Source of the DNA: Candidatus Bathyarchaeota archaeon
GTDB taxonomy: Archaea; Thermoproteota; Bathyarchaeia; TCS64
Length of the DNA: 7,489 nt
Direction: 5' to 3'
NCBI GenBank assembly: GCA_030613835.1
Contig: JAUWLH010000069.1
Location: 1 to 7,489, forward strand
Both the position numbers and the translations under genes were made by a program. Positions 1 to 5,648 of the stretch are shown here, in pieces (position 1 is the first letter of the stretch; the number at the start of each line of letters is the position of its first letter). Under the pieces are notes generated by a model. It was given only the letters and a program-made list of their open reading frames with translations, was not told the DNA's origin and searched no databases.

Positions 1-1
1 T

Positions 2-238
2 AATATCGTCTGGGAGATGAGCGCAGAGGAGGAGCACATCTGCAAGGAGAACGGCTGGAAGGTGGCCATCACGTTCAAACCCCTCATAAAGTTCCCATAT
101 CCCATCCCTATCAAGATGACTCCCCTAAAAGACGACAAGAGGAAGGAGATGTTCCTCCACGAGACGATGCTCTCAGAGGATACCATGAATACCATTCTGG
201 AGATAACTGAGGAGTATATGTCCCAACCTAAACCCTAA
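2..238 (+). CDS. 3' end of an unrecognised protein (5' truncated by window edge)
   Basis: The reading frame is open from base 2 to the TAA at 236-238 and gives about 78 residues of what is probably a longer protein. An ATG lies at 17-19, but the frame stays open to the window edge and no well-spaced Shine-Dalgarno can be seen, so I treat this as a C-terminal fragment. The visible part is hydrophilic, with a proline-rich strand-like stretch (KFPYPIPIKMTPL) followed by an acidic helical tail rich in Met and Glu. There is no membrane segment, metal motif or nucleotide-binding motif. Only 26 nt separate its stop from the next gene on the same strand, so the two are probably co-transcribed. I do not recognise the family and assign no function. 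Confidence 0.6.
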   Translation, partial: NIVWEMSAEEEHICKENGWKVAITFKPLIKFPYPIPIKMTPLKDDKRKEMFLHETMLSEDTMNTILEITEEYMSQPKP

Positions 239-264
239 AACAGGGAAAAGTCGCTTTCACCTGT

Positions 265-1680
265 ATGGGGTACATCGCGGGTGTAGTGGACAAACGCGGG
301 GAGGACGCTTCAGAGAAGATTATGCAGATGCTCCAAGTCGCTAGCAGAACCGAGGCATACTCCCATGGCATAGCTGATGGAAACAACTCCGAGAGCTTCC
401 TCGGAGTCCCCGAATTCACCTCGTTATCTGGGCCAATATTAATCGGATCTAAAAACATTCACGTGGAAGAGCACCCCAGCCAACCGCTAAACCAAGGCAG
501 TCAAAGCCTTGTCTTCAAGGGGATTCTTTACGACACGCTCGAACCGGATGCTCTAGAAGCTGCAAACACCCTAGTAGACTCCCCGTTGAACGGGGTCAGG
601 GACCTGATAAATGGGAGGAAAGGGGCCTACGTCGTAACAGTTGCCCAAGATAACCAGATTATATGCGGCCTTGACCACATCGGACCCATCCCCCTCTACT
701 ACGGTGAGAACTCGGAGACGAAGGCAGTGGCATCCAACAGGAGGATGCTAACAAGCATCGGGATCAAGGGCTCCCCTGTCCAACCTGGTACTCTGCTACG
801 ATTCACGGAGAAAACAACCGATAAACAGCGAATCAGATCATTACGAAGACCCGAAAACATCGACGGAACCGAAAAAGCAATTTTGGACCAACTCGACCTC
901 TTGTTTAGAGAAGTATCTGAGATACTTGCATCAAAGCTGAGGCGAGGAGCGGTGGCATTCTCAGGGGGGGTTGACAGCACCTTGATCGCGAGTTACATGA
1001 GTGAAGCTGGAGCACAGCTCGAACTGATAACGACGGGACTGGAAAACAGACCTGAGCTAGATATCGCCAGAGATGCAGCGGACCACCTGGACCTTCCCAT
1101 ACATATCGAGGTTTTCACCGTCGAGGAAGTCGAGAAGCAGCTAGACGACATCATTTACAGCGTCGAGGAACCCCACCCCGTGAAGATTGGGGTAGCCTAC
1201 CCGTTCCACTGGTCCTCCAAGAAGGCGTTTTCCCTCGGCTACGAAACGGTCTTCTCTGGAAACGGGGCAGACGAGGTGTTCGGGGGCTACAAGAGGTATC
1301 AGATAGCGAACGCGGCTGGGGAGGACGCGGGGGCGATGATGTACCAGGACACCGTTGACAGCTGGATCAACAATTTCCACAGGGACATAAAGACCTCCAT
1401 GGATCAGGGAACTAGGCTGATCCTGGCCTTCACACATCCTGACATAATAGAATACGGGCTAGGCATCCCAGTTCAGCACAAACTCACAGGAGCTGAGGAT
1501 GGGCTAAGAAAGAGGATACTAAGGAAGCTGGCGAAAAGAAAAGGAATCCCAGACAAGTTCTCAGACAGACCCAAGAAGGCAGCTCAGTATAGCACCGGGG
1601 TCAATAATGCCCTCAGAAAGATAGCTAAAAGAAAAGGCATGAACGTGAGGGAGCTTATCCTCTCACGGTTCAAGAACTAG
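265..1680 (+). CDS. Asparagine-synthetase-like amidotransferase with degenerate glutaminase domain
   Basis: This 471-residue protein has the two-domain plan of AsnB-type asparagine synthetases. The N-terminal half (about 1-190) resembles a class II glutamine amidotransferase fold, with remnants FKGILY (84-89), LDHIGPIPLYYG (136-147) and PVQPGTLL (171-178). The C-terminal half (about 220-471) is an ATP pyrophosphatase (adenylating) domain: PP-loop SGGVDST at 233-239, SGNGADEVFGGYKRY at 331-345, and a late basic RPKKAAQ (435-441). The cysteine expected straight after the initiator Met is glycine (MGYIAGV), and the Arg, Asn and Glu of the glutamine pocket are also replaced. Glutamine-dependent ammonia release is therefore unlikely; the enzyme may use free ammonia or act on another substrate. 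ATG 265 is the only usual start codon after the in-frame stop at 229-231, although no clear Shine-Dalgarno precedes it. It is probably in an operon with the upstream fragment. The acceptor substrate is unknown. Confidence 0.88.
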   Translation: MGYIAGVVDKRGEDASEKIMQMLQVASRTEAYSHGIADGNNSESFLGVPEFTSLSGPILIGSKNIHVEEHPSQPLNQGSQSLVFKGILYDTLEPDALEAANTLVDSPLNGVRDLINGRKGAYVVTVAQDNQIICGLDHIGPIPLYYGENSETKAVASNRRMLTSIGIKGSPVQPGTLLRFTEKTTDKQRIRSLRRPENIDGTEKAILDQLDLLFREVSEILASKLRRGAVAFSGGVDSTLIASYMSEAGAQLELITTGLENRPELDIARDAADHLDLPIHIEVFTVEEVEKQLDDIIYSVEEPHPVKIGVAYPFHWSSKKAFSLGYETVFSGNGADEVFGGYKRYQIANAAGEDAGAMMYQDTVDSWINNFHRDIKTSMDQGTRLILAFTHPDIIEYGLGIPVQHKLTGAEDGLRKRILRKLAKRKGIPDKFSDRPKKAAQYSTGVNNALRKIAKRKGMNVRELILSRFKN

Positions 1681-2882
1681 CAGAGGGAAATCTTTCCCAT
1701 AGCAAGGTCATCGCAGAACTCGGCCAGGTGATCGAACTCGTAAGCGATTATCTCGTCAATCTGCTTATTAACAGACTCCAACTCCACACCGCTCGCAGGG
1801 ATAATCTGGGCGGAGACGACATTCGGCTCGTTGATAGGCTTACCGATCTGGCTTAGAAGCCATACGTAGACCTCCCTAACCCCGGTAACATCAACGATCC
1901 TGTTGGAGATCCTGTAGCAAAGCGCGTTGTAGATCTTGCCCACGTGACTCACAGGATTCTTTCCAGCAGCAGCCTCGCTACTCATCGGCCTGTTTAACGG
2001 GATTACTCCTGCAACGTTGTTACCCCGGCCAACCTGACCCGAATCCCCAGCCTCGGCGCTAGTACCATTAACAGTAAGGTAAAGACCATCGATTCCCCTG
2101 CCTCTAACATCCAAGGCGTTGATGTCTATGGTTATTTTATCGAACCCAAACTTGCCGTCCACGAACCCATGAATTGCGTCTGTAATCTCACCCTGCTTCT
2201 TGAAGTAATCATCCTCGCTGTCGATGAAACGGTCCACCATGGCCATGGCCACGGTTATGTTCAGATCGCCGCTCTTCCTGAGGCCCATAAGTTTGATGTC
2301 CTCCTCCGACTCGGGGAAACTTTTCTTGAAGCTCTTTGAGTTAAGGTAGTTCTCCAAATCCAAAATAACTGTCTCGGTTTTCGTAAACGGCGCGTAGCCA
2401 ACCGCCGCACTTGTATCATTCGATCCTAGGAACTTTCCCTTCCTATCAAAAATGTCCGCCAGTGCTATGGAGCCAGGCTTTATTTCGCTCTGAAAGACAA
2501 CATGCTCCTCGGGGTCAACGAACCGGAGGTTTTCCTTCAACCAATCAGATGCGCTCCTGACAGCGATTTCATTGACGGGTATCTCCTCGTCGCCCACCTT
2601 GAAGGTGGCCCTATCGCCGAACACGAACTTCATTGGTTCAAGTATCTTTCCACCGTTGAACGCCGGAACCGCAATGCCTGCTGCTAGTAGGCTCTTGTCC
2701 ACGTTGTGATGCAGCACGACGCCGAACTTGTTTATGTATTCCTTCGATAGCTCAACAGAAATCTGGTTCATCACCGAGTCACATATAGTGTCAGGGTGGC
2801 CTAGCCCCTTTCTCTCAACTATCTCAAGGGGCTGATCCTCAAGGGCCACACGCCCAAGCTTGTTAACATACACATTTTCCAT
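1677..2882 (-). CDS. mat: S-adenosylmethionine synthetase, archaeal type
   Basis: This makes S-adenosylmethionine from methionine and ATP, releasing phosphate and pyrophosphate. It is a cytoplasmic housekeeping enzyme and supplies methyl donor for reactions such as the tRNA methyltransferase encoded nearby. The 401-residue length is normal for the archaeal family, which is very divergent from bacterial MetK. Recognisable blocks are GLGHPDTICD (26-35), GSNDTSAAVGYAPFTKTE (153-170), GTSAEAGDSGQVGRGN (273-288) and SSEAAAGKNPVSHVGKIYN (301-319). The ATG at 2882-2880 follows GTGAT, a good match to the archaeal anti-Shine-Dalgarno, with a 6-nt spacer. A TATA-like box about 40 nt upstream implies a leader of only some 15-20 nt. 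The gene appears monocistronic; its TAG stop overlaps the stop of the converging asparagine-synthetase-like gene. The protein looks complete. Confidence 0.98.
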   Translation of the reverse strand: MENVYVNKLGRVALEDQPLEIVERKGLGHPDTICDSVMNQISVELSKEYINKFGVVLHHNVDKSLLAAGIAVPAFNGGKILEPMKFVFGDRATFKVGDEEIPVNEIAVRSASDWLKENLRFVDPEEHVVFQSEIKPGSIALADIFDRKGKFLGSNDTSAAVGYAPFTKTETVILDLENYLNSKSFKKSFPESEEDIKLMGLRKSGDLNITVAMAMVDRFIDSEDDYFKKQGEITDAIHGFVDGKFGFDKITIDINALDVRGRGIDGLYLTVNGTSAEAGDSGQVGRGNNVAGVIPLNRPMSSEAAAGKNPVSHVGKIYNALCYRISNRIVDVTGVREVYVWLLSQIGKPINEPNVVSAQIIPASGVELESVNKQIDEIIAYEFDHLAEFCDDLAMGKISLC

Positions 2883-2921
2883 GAGTAAATCACTCGATAT
2901 TGGGCAAGGTTTATGGCCCCA

Positions 2922-2931
2922 AGATATAAAC
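2922..2931 (-). promoter_or_regulatory. TATA-like box for the S-adenosylmethionine synthetase gene
   Basis: On the - strand this reads GTTTATATCT, close to the archaeal box A consensus. It lies about 40 nt before the start codon, so transcription should begin near 2900 and give a very short leader ending in the GTGAT ribosome-binding site. Called by eye from pattern and spacing only. Confidence 0.6.
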
Positions 2932-2952
2932 AGTGCTTATAACTCAGATAAA

Positions 2953-2970
2953 TTATTCCCTACGGAATAA
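2953..2970. promoter_or_regulatory. Inverted repeat in divergent promoter region (candidate operator)
   Basis: TTATTCC-CTAC-GGAATAA has perfect 7-bp arms around a 4-nt centre. It lies between the two divergent TATA-like boxes, about 20 nt upstream of each, where a regulator could affect both the S-adenosylmethionine synthetase gene and the small membrane-protein gene. It resembles a second repeat at 3468-3483 (shared form ATwCC-CTnn-GGwAT). Regulatory function is inferred. Confidence 0.4.
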
Positions 2971-2987
2971 AAAGCGTTCTGGTTAAT

Positions 2988-2997
2988 GTTTATACAA
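2988..2997 (+). promoter_or_regulatory. TATA-like box for the two-helix membrane protein
   Basis: GTTTATACAA-type element embedded in an A-rich tract. A start of transcription near 3015-3020 would leave a leader of roughly 55-60 nt before the TTG start at 3075. Called by pattern and spacing. Confidence 0.45.
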
Positions 2998-3074
2998 TAA
3001 AAGATAGTCAAAGGAAAAGATTCAACAGGAAACAATAAAACAGAAATCAAAGTATAGATACGCAGTGAATCAAC

Positions 3075-3374
3075 TTGGATGATAAATCCCTCGGATATAC
3101 AATCATGATCATAACGCTGGCAGTCATGGCGACTTACTTCGTATGGCTTTTCCCAGGACTATTCGGTGCCATGTTCACATGGCTCGTACAGTACAGCGAG
3201 TGGGCAATCAGGCTGCCAGTCATAGCCGCAGTGTACATGATCCTCTTCATTGTTCTATGGATCGGTTACACAATGGCCACGACACCTCCGCCAGTTCCCC
3301 TCGACACCCCTCTCGACCTCGACAGCGAGTTCAACTTCGATGAAAACGACAAGAAACCAGAGGAAAAGAACTAA
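3075..3374 (+). CDS. Small two-helix membrane protein, function unknown
   Basis: This 99-residue protein has two predicted membrane helices, about residues 8-38 (long and aromatic, perhaps bent near PGLFG) and 47-67 (LPVIAAVYMILFIVLWIGY). They are followed by a proline-rich linker (TTPPPVPLDTP) and a very acidic, hydrophilic tail ending in Lys/Glu. There are no cysteines or catalytic motifs. The start is TTG at 3075, because an in-frame TGA lies at 3066-3068 and GTGA at 3065-3068 is a plausible ribosome-binding site; the alternative ATG at 3105 would cut into the first helix. It stands alone between its own promoter and the promoter of the next membrane-protein gene. I do not recognise the family. 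Two helices plus an exposed charged tail suggest a small accessory membrane subunit, but that is only inference. Confidence 0.75.
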   Translation: MDDKSLGYTIMIITLAVMATYFVWLFPGLFGAMFTWLVQYSEWAIRLPVIAAVYMILFIVLWIGYTMATTPPPVPLDTPLDLDSEFNFDENDKKPEEKN

Positions 3375-3433
3375 ATCTAATTTATATTATTAACCAAAAA
3401 ACGCGACTGATTTATTAAAAAGATAAATTTCCA

Positions 3434-3498
3434 ATGTTTATCAGAAGTAATTTTATATGTTTAAGTTAATACCCTCAGGTATTGAGAGCGATAAACAT
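3434..3498. repeat. Nested inverted repeats in the 3375-3602 intergenic gap
   Basis: An outer pair, ATGTTTATC (3434-3442) and GATAAACAT (3490-3498), has perfect 9-bp arms. It flanks a TATA-like stretch (TTTTATAT, 3451-3458) and an inner pair AATACC-CTCA-GGTATT (3468-3483). The arrangement suggests an operator overlapping a transcription start, or a folded leader. The rest of the gap is AT-rich and I see nothing else coding in it beyond a 20-codon chance frame at 3497-3559. Confidence 0.4.
3451..3458 (+). promoter_or_regulatory. Candidate distal TATA-like box upstream of the zinc-ribbon membrane protein
   Basis: TTTTATAT lies about 150 nt before the preferred start at 3603. A transcript starting near 3480 would fall within or next to the palindrome at 3468-3483. 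A second, nearer TATA-like box (3521-3530) competes with it, so which is used cannot be decided from sequence. Confidence 0.35.
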
Positions 3499-3520
3499 GA
3501 AAAAACAGCCCCTATTAAAC

Positions 3521-3530
3521 TTAAATATTA
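3521..3530 (+). promoter_or_regulatory. Candidate proximal TATA-like box for the zinc-ribbon membrane protein
   Basis: TTAAATATTA followed by ATAC. Transcription would start near 3550, downstream of the possible GTG start at 3540. This agrees with translation from GTG 3603 with a leader of about 50 nt. Confidence 0.4.
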
Positions 3531-3589
3531 TACTTTTCAGTGAATATCGGTCAACATAACCCAAACACCATCCTGAGCCACGTATGTGG

Positions 3590-3596
3590 TGGGGGA
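3590..3596 (+). promoter_or_regulatory. G-rich ribosome-binding site that selects GTG 3603
   Basis: GGTGGGGGAG (3588-3597) contains a purine-rich, GGTG-bearing match to the archaeal anti-Shine-Dalgarno about 6 nt before GTG 3603. No comparable site precedes GTG 3540. This is the main reason for choosing the shorter form of the downstream gene. Confidence 0.5.
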
Positions 3597-3602
3597 GAAC
3601 TA

Positions 3603-4304
3603 GTGGGCGCCATCGATGAAATAGATCATCCTTTGTTATGGATAGTGCCATTTGCAGGTTTCACGCTCGTGGGAATAGTAGCCCTCGTGAACACGTTTCT
3701 GAAGTTCATGCCAACAGGAGCGAACTATTACATTATGCTCGTATCTTGCGCATTGCTTGGGGCAGCGGTATCGGGTTTCATCACCGAACTCATCAAAGGA
3801 AGGTGCCAGTACGTCTACATCAGCATGGGCGCGGCATCGCTGGTAGGCGCGATCTCCTTCCTTGCGGGATACGGGTTCTTCAAGTCGAATCTGATAATAG
3901 GAACATCAGGGGCAACTGTCCCCATTTTCAGTGAGCTCATCTCAAACGTAACACTTACCCTTTTACCAGGAGTGTTTACGGGGGCACTTGTCGGTGGGGG
4001 CATAGGCATTATCCCAGAGGAGACCCCAGTCGAACCAATAGAACCCCTCGTTGATACAGTGGTTGTGTCCCCCGATAAGAGGGCAGGATATGAGAAGGTC
4101 TGCAGGAGATGCAACCAACTCATGCCCTTCGACTCACTGTTCTGCAGCCAGTGTGGGGGTACGCTAAAAAAAAGGAGAACAAATCAGATAAAGTACTGCA
4201 GGTTCTGCGGGAACAAACTTTACTTCCTAGGGGAGCACTGCCCTGACTGCGGAAAGGAGATAAACATCATCTCAAGACCCAAAGTGTTCGTGTCCGATCA
4301 GTAG
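3603..4304 (+). CDS. Four-helix membrane protein with two C-terminal zinc ribbons
   Basis: From GTG 3603 this gives 233 residues; an in-frame GTG at 3540 would add 21. Four hydrophobic segments lie at about 11-34, 42-64, 70-93 and 112-137. They are rich in Gly and Ala, with a glycine-rich end to the fourth (GALVGGGIGII). A proline-rich linker leads to two tandem zinc ribbons, each C-x2-C-x10-C-x2-C: Cys167/170/181/184 (CRRC...CSQC) and Cys199/202/213/216 (CRFC...CPDC), separated by a lysine/arginine-rich stretch (KKRRTNQIK). Such double zinc ribbons are widespread on archaeal membrane proteins and usually act in protein or nucleic-acid contact; the ribbons are probably cytoplasmic. Its stop overlaps the end of the opposing methyltransferase gene by 7 bp. 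The specific function is unknown. Confidence 0.85.
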   Translation: MGAIDEIDHPLLWIVPFAGFTLVGIVALVNTFLKFMPTGANYYIMLVSCALLGAAVSGFITELIKGRCQYVYISMGAASLVGAISFLAGYGFFKSNLIIGTSGATVPIFSELISNVTLTLLPGVFTGALVGGGIGIIPEETPVEPIEPLVDTVVVSPDKRAGYEKVCRRCNQLMPFDSLFCSQCGGTLKKRRTNQIKYCRFCGNKLYFLGEHCPDCGKEINIISRPKVFVSDQ

Positions 4305-5152
4305 ATTCGTACGTCTATCCTGACCTTTGAGACCCTAGGACTGTACTTTGCCACCTTCACACCACCGAGGAACTCGGTCTTTCTACCGTACTTGGCAGCA
4401 GCCTCGTCGACGAGCCTGTAAACCTCAGAGTAAGGGTCTTGGTCAGAGGCCCAGTGATAATGATGTAGTATACCTCCTGGTTTGACGGTAGGCACAATTA
4501 CGTCCAGAAAAAGGTAGGCCCCCTTGGGGAGAGGGGTCAAGACCCTATCGAACTGCCTTCCGAGGACGGGGGCTACCTCCCTGACATCACCCAGCATCGC
4601 TGAGACCCGCCCCTCAAGCTTGTTCAGCCTGATATTCTCCAGACAGTACCTGTGTGCATCTGGGTTTAGCTCAATGGAGGTGACCGCGATATCTAGCCTC
4701 TTTTTTGCCATACATATGGGGAAAGGCCCGATGCCGCCAAACAAGACCAACACGTCCTCAGGACCAGTTATCTGGTTGATGATTCGCTCCCTCTCGGTAC
4801 TTTCCCTGACAGAGAAGTAGGTCACACGAGGGTCCAGCTTGAACCTGCACCCTGACTCCTTGTGGATGATCTCAGTGTCCTCATCGCCCACCAGTAGTTT
4901 CATGTCCCTGAGCCTGAACTCCCCCTGCCTCTCGGATTTTTTCCCGAGCACGCTTTTCACATTGCGATGCACACGCCGGATCGCCTCGCCTATCTGGGTC
5001 TCGTAAGCCTCTAATTCATCTGGTATCTCGATAATCGCCACAGCGTCGCCTTTTGATCCAAGAATATCGAAGCTCGTGGGCACAAGGGATAACAGCTCAT
5101 CAGGAATAATACCTGAAAGATTGGATTTTATTGTGTTTTTCAAGAAGGTCAA
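4298..5152 (-). CDS. trm5: Trm5-family tRNA (guanine-37-N1)-methyltransferase, short form
   Basis: The family uses S-adenosylmethionine to methylate guanine 37 next to the tRNA anticodon, which protects the reading frame and in tRNA-Phe begins wyosine synthesis. Residues 1-105 match the Trm5 D2 domain (VPTSFDILG, EIGEAI-like and RVHRNVKSVL, GEFRLRDMKLLVG, GCRFKLD). Next come TYFSVRESTERERI (111-124), a Rossmann core with FGGIGPFP (138-145), ELNPDA (161-166), GDVRE (188-192), DRVLTPLPKGA (202-212), and the closing KYSPRVSKVRIDVRI. At 284 residues it lacks the N-terminal D1 domain of the longer Trm5b forms. Two usual residues are changed: SPR is SVR, and the Asn of the NLP motif is absent (TPLP). 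The related Taw2 aminocarboxypropyltransferase is an alternative, but GPF in the glycine loop favours Trm5. The start is TTG at 5152, only 8 nt after the upstream gene, with no clear Shine-Dalgarno. Confidence 0.85.
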   Translation of the reverse strand: MTFLKNTIKSNLSGIIPDELLSLVPTSFDILGSKGDAVAIIEIPDELEAYETQIGEAIRRVHRNVKSVLGKKSERQGEFRLRDMKLLVGDEDTEIIHKESGCRFKLDPRVTYFSVRESTERERIINQITGPEDVLVLFGGIGPFPICMAKKRLDIAVTSIELNPDAHRYCLENIRLNKLEGRVSAMLGDVREVAPVLGRQFDRVLTPLPKGAYLFLDVIVPTVKPGGILHHYHWASDQDPYSEVYRLVDEAAAKYGRKTEFLGGVKVAKYSPRVSKVRIDVRIY

Positions 5153-5160
5153 CCAAGAGA

Positions 5161-5451
5161 TTAAAAAATAGACTTTTCACCGGTTTTCTTTGCGAGCTTT
5201 CCTCGTATCTGTATCTCGTCCTGGAACATTTCCTCAGGACGTGACCTGTCACGGGTTTTCCGCCTGACTGTAAGCCCGCAGACTCCGTTGTCGAGTATCT
5301 GACGTTTATGACACAGGGCGTATGTACAGCCCTTGGGATTGCATGACTCACTTGTCCAGTTGCACCACGCAGTTTTTCCACGGAAAGTTAGGGCCCTTTT
5401 TGTGCATTTAAAGTCCCGGCATTTTGGGTAACATAATTCATTGGACGCCAA
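5161..5451 (-). CDS. Small eight-cysteine protein, probable metal binder, upstream of trm5
   Basis: This 96-residue protein has eight cysteines, all in its first 58 residues: Cys7, 11, 16, 30, 37, 42, 47 and 58, plus His48 beside Cys47. The spacing (C-x3-C-x4-C, then C-x6-C-x4-C-x4-C) suits zinc or an iron-sulfur cluster. Conserved-looking stretches are KRALTFRGKTAWCNW (18-32) and CGLTVRRKTRDRSRPEE (58-74). The C-terminal third is highly charged, basic and cysteine-free, suitable for RNA contact. No signal peptide or membrane helix is seen. The TTG at 5451 is preferred, with GGTG about 8 nt upstream. The stop is 8 nt before the Trm5 start, so both are surely on one message; a link to tRNA modification is suggested by position only. 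I cannot name the family. Confidence 0.75.
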   Translation of the reverse strand: MASNELCYPKCRDFKCTKRALTFRGKTAWCNWTSESCNPKGCTYALCHKRQILDNGVCGLTVRRKTRDRSRPEEMFQDEIQIRGKLAKKTGEKSIF

Positions 5452-5500
5452 TATGCTAACACCAGAAGATTCTTAATCCGAGTTATTCTGTTAAATTGGA

Positions 5501-5510
5501 GAAATTTAAA
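5501..5510 (-). promoter_or_regulatory. TATA-like box for the cysteine-rich protein/trm5 operon
   Basis: On the - strand this reads TTTAAATTTC, preceded by an A-rich tract that could serve as the TFB recognition element. Transcription would start near 5480, giving a leader of about 30 nt to TTG 5451. It is divergent from the response-regulator promoter, about 50 nt away. Confidence 0.5.
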
Positions 5511-5556
5511 GTTTTTTCAACAATATATCAGTGAGCCGGCAGATTGGAAGAAAAGA

Positions 5557-5566
5557 TAAAATATAA
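5557..5566 (+). promoter_or_regulatory. TATA-like box for the response-regulator gene
   Basis: AAAATATAAT preceded by a purine-rich stretch (GGAAGAAAAGAT), a good archaeal promoter pattern. Transcription should start near 5588, almost at ATG 5589. The gene could thus be leaderless from 5589, or have a 60-nt leader if GTG 5649 is used. Confidence 0.55.
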
Positions 5567-5578
5567 TTGAGTACTCAA
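5567..5578. promoter_or_regulatory. Perfect 12-bp palindrome TTGAGTACTCAA, candidate operator
   Basis: It lies directly after the TATA-like box and before the predicted transcription start. A bound protein here would block polymerase, as archaeal repressors do. It is followed by an imperfect palindrome, GATTAATGATCAATC (5584-5598, one mismatched pair). No other copy was seen in the window. Confidence 0.45.
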
Positions 5579-5648
5579 AACTCGATTAATGATCAATCAT
5601 CCTTTAATTGACTCTAGATGTTATTCGCATAAAGAACAGGGAAAGACA

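Noticed and set aside
262..264. A TGT (Cys) codon directly before ATG 265, which might supply the missing amidotransferase cysteine.
   Set aside because: No start codon exists in frame between the stop at 229-231 and ATG 265, so the cysteine could not become the mature N-terminus by normal initiation.
699..1437. Long antisense open frames at 699-980 and 1141-1437 on the - strand.
   Set aside because: They are mirror-frame shadows of the asparagine-synthetase-like gene, with no ribosome-binding site and no recognisable motifs.
265..1680. GAT-QueC archaeosine amidotransferase.
   Set aside because: The C-terminal half has the SGNGADEVFGGY motif and the arrangement of asparagine synthetases, and the N-terminal glutaminase cysteine is lacking; QueC signatures were not seen.
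3497..3559. A 20-codon ATG frame in the 3375-3602 gap.
   Set aside because: No ribosome-binding site, not extended, and its ATG lies in the arm of an inverted repeat; probably chance.
3815..4123. Open frame on the - strand within the zinc-ribbon membrane protein gene.
   Set aside because: Shadow of membrane-helix codons; the + strand frame has clear helices and zinc ribbons.
4298..5152. Taw2 (wyosine aminocarboxypropyltransferase) instead of Trm5.
   Set aside because: The glycine loop FGGIGPFP and ELNPDA favour Trm5, although the size and the missing D1 domain leave some doubt.
5100..5381. Open frame on the - strand overlapping the cysteine-rich gene and the trm5 start.
   Set aside because: Composition is unlike a folded protein and it would displace a better gene that has regular cysteine spacing and tight coupling to trm5.
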